DNA from: Syngnathus acus
Lineage: Eukaryota > Chordata > Actinopteri > Syngnathiformes > Syngnathidae
Direction: 5' to 3'
DNA: 64,000 nt
Assembly: GCF_901709675.1 (NCBI RefSeq)
Contig: NC_051088.1
Coordinates: 9,452,193-9,516,192, forward strand
Shown piece by piece: positions 29,401-44,550 of the stretch. Numbering within the stretch: the stretch's first letter is position 1; every line of letters starts with the position of its first letter. The translations under genes and the position numbers were made by a program. The notes under the pieces are model-generated. The model was not told the origin of the DNA, searched no databases, and was given only the letters and a program-made list of their open reading frames with translations.

Positions 29401-32400
29401 AATGGACAGTTTTGTTGCTGTTAGTTTGGCTTGATTTGAAGCTGGGCAATTTCTTAATAGACATTTCGTCTACTTACTCTGGGATCTCATTGGTCAGTTG
29501 GCTATGGTGGGAGAGGAAAGACAGTGAGGGACATTTGATGTGAGAACAGACACACAAAGACAGAAGAGGTCAAGACTAATACTGGACGAAGCAAACAACA
29601 CACAAAGACAGACAGTGTGTTTTCTCTGTTTAGATATTGTTTCTAATAACCCCTGCGGCAAACTTCACTCTGAAGGCGTAGAAATGTCAAACCAGCGGCC
29701 TAGCGAGACATAAGCTTGTGTTTTCTTGGGTAGTTCCCCAAAGCGCTTTTACATTGATGCCATCAGCTTTATCTTCTTGTAAAATGTCAGATAACGCAAG
29801 TCTCGCAACTGTCATTATGCAAAACAACAACAACATAGTTTACTCAGGGCAACACTTTGATTGTCTAATGTCTTGGTACTTTGTGAAACGGTGTTAAAAG
29901 AAAGCTCATTAGCTCGCTGCTAGTACCCTTGAAGCGTGTGAGCTGATGATATCATCAAGCTTGTCATCACAGCTTAGTGAGGGAGGGGCGAGACACATAG
30001 TTTATTTAGTTAATATGGCAATTAGGATGCATTAGGCTCAAATGGGGACATGCTCTTGTCCTCTTCCTTACCTCCTTGTGACGGCGTTGTGGTATTCGAT
30101 GAATGTCCGGCCGTCAAAGGCAACGGCCTCCGTGTCAGTCCCGGCAGACTTCTCGTAAATGGCTGTGAAGGAAGGGGCAGGATGGGAGAGCGGGGGATTG
30201 TTGAGTAGATGAGCTCACAGCGATCAATAAGAAGGAAGGTACGGTCATCAGAGCCGACGCGGGAGTGCCGCTGCATATTTAATTAACGTGAAAAGGACAG
30301 ACGACCACGTGCGCAAGGTTAATGGTAGAGGCGGGGGATGTTTTTCTAAGATGCATCGAGCCACGGTTTATTTAAAGTTATCAGGCAGGTATGATATAAA
30401 GTACATGGAGTCACCTGTTGCTGAAGTGCTAGTTGATTCACTTCATAATTTTCCAAAGTGCTAATTTAGTTTAAGGATTAAAGAACTATAATATTGGTTT
30501 AACTATGTAATATTGCTAAAGAAAAATGTCGAGCACGAGATCCCATCTGTCCATTTTCAATAGGTTAAGTCATTTTTTTAAGATGTCCAAAAGCATGAGA
30601 AAAAAAAAGATGAGCCAAGTTACTTACTGTTCTGACAGTGTCCCCCGGAGTAGCCACTGAGGCACACACACTCATAAGTGTCCAGCTGGGGGTTGCAACG
30701 CCCACCATTGTGGCAGGGTTCCCGGGAACATGCATGCTCCTGGAACATGGCCAGATTCTGGGAGCGCAGGGCGTTCTCTTCTCGAAGGATGGGCGTGCCC
30801 ATCAAAATGATCTATTGCAAAAGCACAATCAAGTCAGTGAGTCAAATCAATCCATGCCAAGTAAAGGGGAGCGCTACATAACATTTGTATGTATTTATGT
30901 AGCGGATGGTTTTAGACGATGAGGCATACTTCAAAATTGGAGGCGGAGCCACGGAGCAAAAATACATCAACATTATTTCTTACTGTGGCTTTAATCCGCA
31001 TGTTTTGGGAAAATCACATATCATCTACACTTTGCTTTAGTCGGAGAAGAGTAAAATCACATGCAATCCTGAAGGAGCAAGATGTCGGCATCGCATATTA
31101 TAACTGGCGCTCATGTAATACAAAGTGTACGTTCCACTCGACATCACACTGAGAACTCAACACCTTTTAGAGATAATTAACTTCTCTCCAGTGGCCACGT
31201 AAGACAAACACCACACTTAGCTTATGGTTTTCTCCAAAGTGTCAAGGGAAACTTTGTAGAAGAGAACTAATGACAAGTTTATGCAAACAGTAACATCCTG
31301 CCTTTGTTCTGCTGGGCTATTTTTGTCATTTTACTGGAGAGCGAGAGAAGGGAATGATTAAAAAAAATGCGGTTAGGGGAAAGATCTAAGGCAAACAAAA
31401 AGAAACTTGAGCATTCTATTAATAATTGCGTGGCATGCTAATCCAAATGAGCAGTGCCACTTTGATCTTGGAATGTAAAAAAGAATATTAATATGACAGT
31501 GGATAAAGTGACAATTTGACAACTAATATAGAATTGCTTGACATTTGTATGGGCCAAAAGAAAAAGTCATTATATAGTACAGAGGAAGCTACACATTTGA
31601 ATTGTGATGATCAATTTGTAATTTGTTTGGCTTAACAACCACTTTGTTTTCATTGGATATAATAGAATTTGAATTCAAACCTAATGTAAATAATAAAACC
31701 TTTGTTGACTGTGGATGGAATTTTATGAATATTAAAACATGGAGGGATGTCACATAATATTTTGACAAAGACAGTGAAAACAAAGAAAAACACTGATGCT
31801 AAAAACAATTACTCTGATGGCGAACGTGATTCAATATAATATTGGGAAGGACTGCTTAACTAGCTTTAAGAAGATATGCACTAGTTGCGCTAGTTCTAGC
31901 TTAACTGCGGAAGAGTTAATGAATATGCAGAGGAAAACTTTACAGCGCACATTCCGTTCTTGTTTTTATTGATGACCTTTAGTCAAGTTTGCCATGTTTT
32001 ACTTTTAGTTGCCATAATTGTCACAAAAACTCAAACAAGAAAAACACAATATGACATTAAACCGTTTGATCTAATGTCATGGGAAAGTATGTGACAGCAA
32101 GCAAGACAGTAGTTCAAACTATGGGTTTTTAATCAACTTCAGAGGCTCCACTGTAAAAACGCCGCAGGCAGAGGAAATGTCACAACAGTCCTTCAGGAAA
32201 TAAATGCTTGCAAACATTTACCTTTTGGATCGTTCCCTTGAAGCCTTCTGTGAGGGCGGCACTTCGTGCAAGTCGACTATAGTCAGGAGCCCCACCAACA
32301 AAGAGAGACTCTTTCAGGTTTAGGTCCACGTGGAGGTTCTGATGAGACAGGATAACAAATTGGTATCAACTGGGGAAACTACAACAAATTCATGAGGGAA

Positions 32401-33692
32401 AAAAAATGCTCCTAAGATTGCTTTAAAAAGTAATCTGTTTTTGCAGTGCTTTTCTATTCAGGCCACGATGGTTTATGGAGTCATACGTTTTGTGTCCTGT
32501 GAGCCTGAAATAAGTTGCATCCTTTTAGTTGATATACGTATATAAAGTGGGAGATTAATGTAGCACATTTGCACATATGCCATTGTAACAAATAGATTCT
32601 GCCATTAAAATGATCCATATTCGTTTTGGAGCCCGCCGAGGCTATAACCGCACTTCCTCGCCCTCAACACACATCAGCGCAGTTGATGTATTACAACGTA
32701 ATTAATTTCTATGTCTGCTGAGAGGGTGGTCAATTATCTTCTAGATGTGAGGCATTAAAAGCAAGTACAAAAGAGAATTGCTCTGCGGTATGAATTTCTT
32801 TTCAAAACATTTCAAATGTGAACAGCATTATGTCGACCGCAGACCTCCACCAAGGCAGAACAATCCTCATATGCATCTACACTGTAAATAATTGTAAACC
32901 TTCATAATGCCAAAGTTGGTCATTTCGATGCATCCATCATTCAATGAATGAAAATTTAAAAAAATATTTTGTTCAACGTTAACACAAAATCCAAACAATC
33001 CCATCCAATCCTGTTCCCACTAAAAACGGGTAAGACACCTGTATCATTTTGTAAAATATATTTAAAGCAAAACGGCTTGGCACACAAGTAAGGAAAGACT
33101 TTTTTTTTTTTATCCTAAGTGGGCCACTAATTGCCAGTGGAAAAACATGGACTTAATTGCTGGAAAAATGATGGAAGAGGCCAAATAAACAGGCTTTGTG
33201 TAGGTGAGCTGGCGAGGGATTTGGAATGCGCGAGGCAGAGAGGCTTGGCTAAAGCTGAGATTGTGTTACTGCATCCAACGGAGACCTATTGGGGGCTTAG
33301 GCCAAGGTGGCTGGACCCAGATGTGAGTGCATTCGCTCTGCTTCACCAATGCTGTCATCTGCTGCAGGACAGCAACGACGCAGAGCCCCAAATTGTGTTG
33401 CTACACGCACAAGTAGAGATACTTTATAAATGGGAATATTAAATCATGATTCATCTTTTTATTGTGCGATATTCAAATTCTTAAAGTGTGACTTGAAAAT
33501 GTGTTTTGGTGTTATTTTGCTAGTAAGAAATCACTCTGTGTAGTGTTCAGTATGAATGAGTAAACTGCTTCTCATAAATTAAGACCTTTCCATCACCAAT
33601 GTTTAGTACAATTTGCTGCAGTTAAAAAAGTAAAATCAATGTTTAATTAACCAAACAATATTTATTTTATTATATATATGTGTGTGTATATA

Positions 33693-33743
<51 letters not shown>

Positions 33744-36700
33744 GTATAGCGATTCTTACACTTAGAGAATACAATAAAAATATAGGGGTGATTAAAAACA
33801 TTGTGATCATTATCACAACATATTTTAGAGAGACTTTGACATTAATTGAATTTTTTGTTAAACGAGTTTGTAATTTCTGTTATATTGTCAGATTATGATT
33901 GTATTTCATGATATTTTTCTCCACTGATTTGGAAATCCTCCCTTCCTGCATCCACCTATTTGGGAATTATTATTATTAGAAATTAGTTCACAATGTTTCA
34001 TACTGCTCACTAACTCTAACTAGCGAAAGAGGAATTAAACCCTTCTTGGAGGAGGTACTAAATAAGATGTGCGGAAAATAGAAAATAATTGAGAAGCACT
34101 GCACTAAAGTGGGATATCATACGATGAAATAGTGACGCGCTTGTGGATACAGCTGGCTTCATCAAGCTTTCTGAAACTCCCTGTGCATCTGGGGTACTGT
34201 GGTCTAGAGCAAGTAGGGGAAGGGGGACTTGCTTACAGAACAAGTGAGAGCAGACTACAAAAGAACAACATGGATTTGCTCCTCAGTTCCTCCATGGCGT
34301 TTGCGGAGACATTTTTCACTGTCATTTTCATTGTCACCGCCAACAGCTGCGCGTTGACATGATATCCCCACCTACGTCGGGCTAATGAAGACATTTGCTG
34401 CCGCTTAAAAACAATGGCGGGCACAAAGATGGCAGCCTTCGCTTCTTTCTTCCCTCCCACCTTCACACCCCATCCGCCCCCGCAGCAGATGGACTGAGGT
34501 GAAAGCCAAAGTGTGTTTTTATAGAGCTCCCTGCCTGAGTGCAGTGAGTACGTGCGTACAGGCTTATGAAATGACGAGTTTTTCCACAAAGCTGCCTATC
34601 GGTCCACAGATTTCTTTTTATTTATTATTACACAAAGAGAGGTGGGAGTGAGAAGACAGTGAATTGCTCAAAATGAAACATGGGCAAAGGTGTGACTTGT
34701 CTCATTACCTTGCGTGATTTCTTATATCCAGACAGCACATTATAGAGAAAGAAAACAACAAATAAGGAGGAATAGAGTTATTGGAAGACCGGTAAGGGTG
34801 CACAGTGAGGCATGCCGAAACCTGCAGCAACATGCACACATTAAGCGCCTTCATGCACACAGGCCAAACATATGACCAAAGTTTAGTTTGAAAAATGTCT
34901 GCTTTTTTTTTTTTTAATGAGCAGCCTGCAGCTCACAGTGATGAAGATTGTGATTCCCCAGGAATGTCGCAGAAGTGATCACCTTTTAAAAATGTAAACA
35001 CTTGAAGAAAACTATAGAAATAAAGCAAAGCGTTTTGATGACTAGCATTAATTGGAAAAAACGTTAACGTTGATTTACATTATAACATTAATTGAATCCA
35101 ATTTTGGTTGGTGACACCTGGTCTATGCTTTTTGTTTCTTCCGTCCACATATGGCTATTTGTCATTGATTATGTTTTGGAGAAACTACAGCGAAAAATAA
35201 AAGTTAATTTTGATTGTGTTTTTTTTTTATTATCTAATTTTGTGAGATGATTGCACTTTGATTCAGTTTTTGTCATGCAATGATCTGTCCATACGTGTAC
35301 TTTATCTCTTTAAATTGCTGTCTCCACGCTACTGTTTCTCAATTATTGCCGGGTACTAAAAAAAAAAATAACAGAACCAAAAATAAACGCCTCCTCCCCT
35401 GTGGGAAAGATAACAGGTGGTACGTCAAGGTGGCTGTAATTACCTTTACTACGGCATGTGATACCACCATGTGTCATAGTTAACAACGACAGATGTGGCA
35501 TCTGTAAAGCTGAAGCTTACTGTCATGTTGACAAGGTCACAATGTAAACAGCGCACAGCAACAGCTGATAAACATTTCAACAATTACCTGAAAATAGATT
35601 GGAAAAAACAATGTCCGCAAATAGGGAGCGAGCACTACAAAACAATATACTGCATATTCTATTACAAATTACTTCTTATTATTTAATTAATTTTTACTTA
35701 GCATTCACTTGACAACCTGTTCTGACTTTTTTTGAAAGCATCATTGTTTGAGACAGATTTTTTAAAAATGTACTGTAATAAAATGTAAAATGTAACATGA
35801 ACTAATGGGACACAGCATGTTTACACAAATTAATATACTAATTTTGTAGAGGAATGGAGGAAAACAATTACATTTCAATTAACAACTCAATATGTTTCAT
35901 TACTTTTTGATAACGTTTTGGATAAGAGTGCCTTGTTTTTTTTATTTTAATTATATTTTTTTTATAGTGTGAGTCAATATGACACCATTGGGATTGTCCA
36001 ACCATCGGAATCATTTTGACATCACCCGTCTGTTCTCCATCCTCCATTATTAAGATGACAGCATGCTAACTGTCCCAAATGCAAAACTCTACAATATGAA
36101 TTGTTTTCGCCTGTATTCGCAGCCCAGACTTGTTGGAGGTCTGCAATTTTTGTGACAATCTAGTTTTTATGACCATTATGGCCAAAACAACAAACAGTAT
36201 GGTGGCCCAAGGCTTTTGCACAGTACTGTTTATTTCAAAATAGATCTTTAAATACAGAAGGACTGAAGCCTGAGCTGTGATAATATGTGAGACGGCAGGC
36301 AGTGCAGCATGCACGAGTCATTGTATAACTGCTGGACATGCACATATAAAAACTAAAAAAAAAGACTTATTGAAAGATCATGCAGGAAGAATTTCATTGG
36401 GAAGATGAAAACGGAGCGCTGTGAAAGTGGCCCTCAAAAAGCCTCATTTAAGGACGTGCAGCCATGATGTGAGAGGTGAACCAAAAATGTTATTTCTTCT
36501 GTCTGCGCCTTTGAAAGTATGTGCTTCATCATGCTGCCAGCCCGAGCTGTCCTTGGCATGATGAACAATCCCAGCATGCAATATATCGTGGATATAAATA
36601 TATCTCAGTCCATTCCAGCGTGTGCGTACATTTTATTTGAAGAGTGGCGTCACTCGGATTGAAAGCTTTTTAACTAGCTTCACCTCATCTCTTACAGTCC

Positions 36701-39700
36701 CAACAGACCATTGCCATCCTCCGCTGCCTTCTTTGCTTATTTTATTAAAATATTCCGCTTTCATTGGAGGAGTGAGACACAATTACCATATGGATGATGA
36801 AAGAAGGTAGCGGCAGGGAAGCAGCCAAGAGGAAAATTTGCTGTGTTGATTGTGAGGAGATGCCGGGAGTTAACAAAATGCGTGTTTCTAATCGCAAATT
36901 ACACCGCTTAATGTAATTGGACGGCTCATGGCGGCTCATCGGGTGAAGGGCTCACCACCGTTTGAAAGTTTGCACCTGCTCAGTTGCACTAAAGAGTTTA
37001 GTGATGCCGCTATATGCCTATTAACGGTCTGACTTCATAAAAGTAAAGGTGCATTCCTGAAACTATTTTTCTTTGGGGTGTCTAAGCGAAATGAAAAGCT
37101 GACAAAAAAGGGGAATTGACAGGATTTCCAGACAGCTTGTCAAAAGTGTCCCCTGATATCCGCAGCTATACCTCAAACTTTGATGAATGTCACACTGGCA
37201 TTTTTTTGAAAAAAGCCAAAGGGGCTGGTTCTCATCGTGGATTACGAAAAAAAAAAAAATCACAAAAGAGCAGTGAGTTTGCTTACATGAAACTTACGAG
37301 TTGTAATGGAGTCACATTTGGTGCTGAATTACCATATATTTATGCTGGGTCAATCCACATCTTGCCTTTTTTTGTTGTGGTGTAACTGACTGACTCGAGA
37401 ACACTAAACAAGCTGAATGCGAGCATTTGGCCACCTGTTGTGGCAGAGTTGAACATAGCTAAAAGAAAATACAAGCACATGAACAATAACAGTTGATGGA
37501 GGTTTTTTGTAATGATGCAGTCGATGGCATAACAGGAAGTACGCACACGGCAAAGCATATCAGATAGGCCCGAAAGCTACACATGCTAAAAGCAAGACAA
37601 CATTTGCAGGATCTGGTTAGCGGGCTGCTTACCGGTGCCTCTCCTCGAACGGCGTCTTTCTTGTTCACCATGATCTCTCCTTTGCGATTGGAGCGCTCCA
37701 AATTGACCGTGTACCACATGTTGAGCCTGATTGGTTCTTTACTCCTGGATTACAAACACACATCGGTGTGTTAACACCATCAGGAAATGTACAATAAAGC
37801 CAAATAAAGTTAAGTCAATGAAAATATCACATCCGCTCAAGAAGGTCTAGCTGTGGTGTAAGAAAGCCTACGTCTGATTAAAATGTACGTTTAGCACAAA
37901 AACAGCAGCAGATGTTGTGACAAAATAAACTGCATTTAACGCAAGTGGAACAAGCCTCATTACGAGCGTCAGTTTATGCCTACCTGATGGTAGCAGGGCC
38001 CTTGCCGAGGTCATAGCGGAACTCCAGGATCCCCTCATTGAGGGACAAAGAGATGAAGTCTCCCTTTCCGTCAGATTTTTGCCCGTTGTAGAAGATCAGG
38101 CCGTTGGAATCATTGGCCATAAGAACCACTGTCATGCTGACTTTTTGGCTGTACGCAAAGCAGAAAGGTCATACTTGTGTATGGACGACAGTTTGCTTGT
38201 TGGGTTTCAAATCAAGACCACACATTGATGAACACAAATATCTGGATGCAGGGGAATAGGAACTCACCGCAGATCATGTCCGTAAAGATGAAGTCCCTTG
38301 AGCTCCAGGTATGAGTCTCCATTGAAGAGTGGCATGTATGCCCCTCGCCTCTCAGCAACTGGAAGCACAAAAAGGGCGACCTCTTTAAAGTGGAGGCAAT
38401 ATAATGGAATAAGAATCTAAGCGAACAAGCGGTAACCTGAATAATGTTGACTCAGATTTCCATTGCTTTTAATCAATTAACGGCAACTCAACAATGTCGA
38501 TTGGAAACTTAGCTTGACATTTACGTAAGTTAAAACATGCTTAAAGAGTGGTTAACCAACTCTTTTATTCTGAAAACAGATTATTTTTTTGTGAAATATT
38601 GTTATATTTAATTCCTCAAATTTTATTCTTACTACACGCAATTTTACATCATAACATCCTTGAACAGTAAAACAAGTGAATAAATATAAGAAATGGTAGA
38701 CATTTTGCAGGAAACATGAAAATCTAGGGTGAGGTAAACATACGGTAACTTCCTTAGCGGAGTTAACAAACCCCCAAAACAAACAAAAGAAGACATAGCA
38801 ACCTGCCATGGTGTCACAGTCTAACAAACAACCTCTAAGGGTGTGTGGAGTGCCAGAGGACAGAATGCCACCATTGTATTATCTGTCTTTCTTTTTTCTC
38901 TTTTTTAAAAATGCATAACACGGTGTATGCAGGATGTTCTGTTCCTGGCAAGAATTTGAAGTGACTTGACATTAGCTAAGCAATAGAGTGCAACTAGAGG
39001 GTAAGTGTGGAAAGGAGCCACGCACACCTACTGCCTGATTCGTAATGGACTGAAATTAGTAACTGTGTTGGGTAAGGCATACCGAGAGAACGCTAATGAG
39101 AAAGACTGAAACTTGGTGACGCACACCAGTTGGAAATTTACAGACAACCCTCATATATGGGACTCATCTCTATTAATAGAAAACGGAGCTACTTGGAACA
39201 CAATTTCTGACAGGACAGAGAAGAGACTTTTTAATTATTATTATTTTTTGTATGTGAGAAAAATATGGGATGTCATAAAGAACAGAGTGACCATGAATGA
39301 CAACCAGACCACATACGGATAACGAAGAGCATATTTCCTTGCTTAAACCATCATCCACCATAATAGTTTGAAGATGGCAGTTTGGACTCTGGAACAAATT
39401 ACTGTGCTTCCTTCAGATATGAGTGACCTGGCCTGACCTATTTTTGACACGAGATGTTAGGAGGCTGTTTTATTATTATTATTCCACTATTACCAATGGG
39501 AAAAAAAATCTAAATTCAAACAATGAGTTAGTCAACAAATCAATTTTAGCTGGGCAACAATAACTTATCTAAAAAGTAATTTCAGTGGTGATTATTATTT
39601 CTAGTGATAGTTCCATTTGAGGTATTTATTTTGAGTGTTCATTATTCGTTCTTAAAGACAAATCCAATCAAACAAATCCCAAATTGCAATGGGTGACCAT

Positions 39701-42700
39701 ACCCGCAGCAATTGTAATAAATATTTGCACTTAGCGCATCGGCGGAATCAAATTACACAAATTAACTTTTATTTACTTAAAATCCGCCCAGCTTTTTAAC
39801 TGTTGTCAGTACACTTTTCAAGGGTTTTGTCCAGCAAGCTGCTGCTTTATCTGCAAGCGCCCGTCAGGGGCTGACTGACACGCCCATTAATCACAACAGT
39901 AGGGGGGATTATTCATTTCATTGATTCCTGTGTAAAAATAAATAAATAAAAATCACCTTTTGGAATGGGAGACACTCTCAGTGGGATGGCATTGATTTTG
40001 CTTCAACTCCAGCTATTTGATTTGATTCACCTGCTAACAGGGACTCACCCTATTCCTGGTTGGCTTTTGTGGATTCCCAAATGGTTTGGGGTGCCAGGGT
40101 TCATGCTTCTGTTTGGATAATAATGTGCACGCTACGATGTTATTTTTTAAAAGGCACCAGTGATTGCAGAGGTAAACAAGCTTTTAGCTTTAGTAACACT
40201 GACAATAACCATGACAGAAAGAATGAAATACATGTGAAAATTAGTCTTTGACTTGCATTCTTTTTCCGACACGTGGTGGAGAAATGTTGCTTTTCACTAA
40301 CAACCATTGCAGAGTCGATACGGCAGTCGGCCCAATGGGGCCAATCATCTGCAGTCGGCCTTCCTCGGTTTCAACTCATGGTAGCGCTGATGCTCACCAA
40401 CCCTGAGGGCTCAGACCATTTCCCCTTTTGGCTCTCTGTAATTGAGGTTCCTTTTTGATTCAAAAAGGATGGAAATGTCACAGGTTGGGACGACCACGAG
40501 GCACAACTGAGGGAGGATGCGGAACAAAAGCTGGCATCTCTTGAGAATTGTTGAGTGCGAAGGCATTTGCCACCAATCAGTCCAGCGCAATTGGGAAATA
40601 GGTTTGCATCGTGGGGTGTGCAGGCAGGACGATGATAACTGTGTCAGTTATGCAAACGAAATCAAAGCATGGAAACGTGTTTGTGAGCCCACGGTGAATT
40701 TGAAGCAGCCAACAAAGAACACGGGGGGAAAAGAAAACAGGTTTGGCTTGTGGTTTTTGCTACCTTTTAAAAACTTGCCATTGACATTCCAATTGAAGAA
40801 TGCCAAAATCCCGATAAAATGTGGGCAGATCTGTTATTTACCAATCAGCTTTTTGAAAAAATATTCCAGACCATACTGTATTGAACAAAATATATTGCTT
40901 AGTAAAAAAGTGTGATGTGAATGAGTTGAAAGACGATTTGCCTTAAACATTACCTATCTCGCAGTGCCTCCCTTCACGTCCCATAGGACATTCACACTTG
41001 TAGCCTCCCTCGGGAAGTGCCTGGCACTTGGAGGACGGATGGCATCTGCTGGGCTCGCACGGGTCATGGACGTCTGCGCACGTTGGACCTAGAGAGGCAA
41101 ACAAATCTATCATGAGAAGATTGCCATTGGAAGCAAAATATGGGGCGTACCAGTGTAGGAGGGGGGTGTCTGTAATGGAGGTCATGATCTAATAGTTTTG
41201 GAAATATGCATCCAAGAGTAGAGGTCATCCCTGATTATGGGTCAGTGTCAAATGGCTGTCGGATGATGTTTTTGCCCTCAAATCCATTTGCAGTCACCTA
41301 CCGTGTATCAAAGACTATAGAGGGGAGCGCTTTATGATCCCCATCCTTACTGAAACCACAAGGTCCAGCTATTTTTCCTCTATGCTGTTTTTTTGTTGAA
41401 TGTTTCTTCCAGCTCTTCTACAATACAAATGTTTGTTTGAAGCAAAATATCTCGAGGAATTTTCTATGTGAAGTAGTTCCAAGGCCAGACTTCTTACAAC
41501 AACAGGTTTAAAAAAAAAAACTACATGAGCAAGGACTCATGATGAAGGCTTGTAAACAAACCTTGATGCACTACAATTGGAAAATGAAAACATCACGTCT
41601 GACCCTACAGTAAGCAGGATAGATGGATTTGCTTGAAAAGCAATTGTAAGAGAAAGAAAACAGACCATTTTTATATTTCATCAACGGATTCGGACCAGAG
41701 AAAGGGCTATAGCACCCTACGTCCATTATCCTGGCCCCTTGATAATTCTTGTATTAAAGTAGACAGTCATTGTTTTTGTGGACATTTATTTCTCAACCCA
41801 CAGGACATGTCCGTTGCGGGTATAAATCACTGCAAGATTAAGGCACAAAAGTTTACCCCAACAATTAAGTTGGCAAAAACTTTCTGCTAGCAGCGAAAGA
41901 CACGCATGATCAGGCTGCACTGCTGTCTGCTGCTAACTGTGTTTGCTCTGAGTTGCTTGTTAGTTGGCCTCAGCTGCAGGGAGGCAAACAACAAGAAGGG
42001 ATGTTGAAGCAGAGATAGGCCAAAGGCCAATTACGGAGAATTTGGTGGACATTTTCCCGTTTCTGCCCAGCCTCAACATTTAATCTCTTATGTCTGTGTT
42101 GGACCCCCCCAACACTCCCCTGACTTGATCGTCTTCACAAACAGACCTCCGGGCCAACAGGACTGTAGGCATTTTCAAGCTCACGGGATTTGGCAGCGTG
42201 ACATGATCACAGCGAAACCCTTAAGTCAAAGGAAATTGTCAATGTGTTCAGACAAGGACAGCAGCAATTCTTCGGAAAAGTTAAGAAATATATTACTATA
42301 CATTCTATTTGTCAACACCACGACTGACCCTCTTTTAAAGATCCTACTAAATTGTTGATAGAACAGGCTCAGTAAAAAAATCCATTTCATTTCTTCAAAT
42401 GGAAAGAAAATTATTATTTTACATATTCATTGAAATTGCCTGTCCCTCAGCTGAGTTTAACTCACCCCAGTTGATGGATGAAATAAACTCCATGTGCAAT
42501 TGTTTTCAGTGTCATCAACTCACCCCAGAATCCTTTGCTGCATTGGCAGTGGAACATCTCAGCTTCTTTCACCTGGCACGTGGCCCCATTCTTGCAGGGA
42601 TTTGGCAGGCATGGGTTATTGCCACATTCGCCCACACCACTGCCATAGAGATTATCAACGCCATCCTCTTGTAGGTTGAGCACTCGGTTGTTGACATCCA

Positions 42701-44418
42701 GCAGGCGGATGCAGCCCACAAGACCTGAGGCTACACCTGTCCTCTCCTTTACACTGCGCAAAACAACAAGAGGACGAAAAGTCATCCCACACAAATATTG
42801 GACATATATTAAAATTTCATGACCCCTTGGATGCCAATCAACTTGAAAGGGATGATTTGATTTTGATGATCACTTAAGGTGTTCGTGACAAAATATGGCT
42901 GCTAGTAATCCAAAAAAATGTCACGGTTTAGGTCGTTGATGGTGTAGCGGTATACTCGCTTGACTGTGCAGCAAGCATGGATTCAAAAAGTGTGGCTGTG
43001 AGTGCCAATGGTTGTTTGTCTCTACATATGCCTTGTAAATTTCCTGGGGTCCAGGAAGTCTGTGCCCTTTGCCAAAAGTCAGCTGGCATGGGCTTTGAGT
43101 CTCTGTAAGCCCCAATGGGATAAGTGTTAGAACAAATTGGACGGGTGGAAGGCACATTTTTGTTCAAAACATGTTCATATTTGTGTGTTTGATACTAAAA
43201 GAGACCTTAACGTGAGTCAAAACTGATGCCACAGTTACGTAATCTGAACAAATGTAACTGTAACTCACCATTTCCCTACTCGGTACAACATCTTTTATTG
43301 TTCAGCATATTAAAATGAGCGGGGAAATCTAGAAGCTGTCCGCTGGGATGCATTGTGTTTGTTTACAACTGATACATTTCCAGTTTAAATATTAACATCC
43401 TGATATTGCTTGTCTAGCATGATTACTAGCCTGACAGAGAGAGGCTTCTTGTCACAGCCTACTTCATGATGCAAATATCAAAATTGATTTTCTTTTCACA
43501 ATGTTATCATATATTCCCCAATTATTGCCCACGACTTTCGAATTAAGACATGGTTGAAAACTCCATGTTAGATTAAAATGTCAGAATTCATTAGCAAAAT
43601 TGACAACACCAGGAAAATTGGATCTGATGAGTGCCGTTTGGAAAACGATGTCACGATGTGCAGTTCAATAGCAAAAACTCCCAAGTGAAAGGTTCCTTTT
43701 AATCCCAGTTGCAGTGAAGAGATTATTTGTGTCGTTTAAATCGTATTCAGAATGTTGTCACAGAATAAATGTAAAGACTTACTCCTGCTTCATTTCTTCA
43801 GGCACCCCTCCAATGAACAGATTGGTGTCCAGGTTGAGGCCGTCAGTTCCGCGTGGGCTTTCGCCCTCGACGTGCGGCTCATTGTCCACGCTGAGCATGG
43901 CGAGACGCCGATTGCGGGTCACCACCAGTTGATGCCAGCGACCCTGAGTGATTTCAATGTTGCTGACCACGATGCCTGTACCCGAACCTGTGTTGAACCT
44001 GACAACGACACATGCAGCCTGTTAAATGGTCTGCCAGTTACATTTTTCCAATGATTTACAAAGGGATAATTTCAAAGTTGAAAGGAACAGTTTAATATAT
44101 TTTTCAAATTGATTATGAAGTCATAAATGGTCAGTGGTAATGAGGCAACTACTCATTGATACAGTACATTTTTCACAGCCTCTTTTTGATGCAACCTTTC
44201 ATCTAATGAGGTTTTGTAAAAGGAAAAAAAGGCACACGGCACTAGATCTGTCATGCACACATTAGGTAACTTCATAATTATTTGCCAAAAATAATTTGTT
44301 CATCTCCCCACGACTTGGATTCCTAGAGCGGTGAGTGCTGATCTTACTGCTACATTTCTAGAATTGAGCTCCATTTTGATATCACAAGTGACTTAATCTG
44401 AGTTTTATTACTTTTTCT

Positions 44419-44457
<39 letters not shown>

Positions 44458-44474
44458 CTAGATAGGTAGGTAGG

Positions 44475-44550
<76 letters not shown>

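Noticed and set aside
33131-33442. 103-codon plus-strand ORF
   Set aside because: No family resemblance and no promoter or splice support; likely chance.
40517-40915. 132-codon plus-strand ORF in an agrn intron
   Set aside because: No recognisable motif, ordinary intron composition, and no splice context; likely chance.
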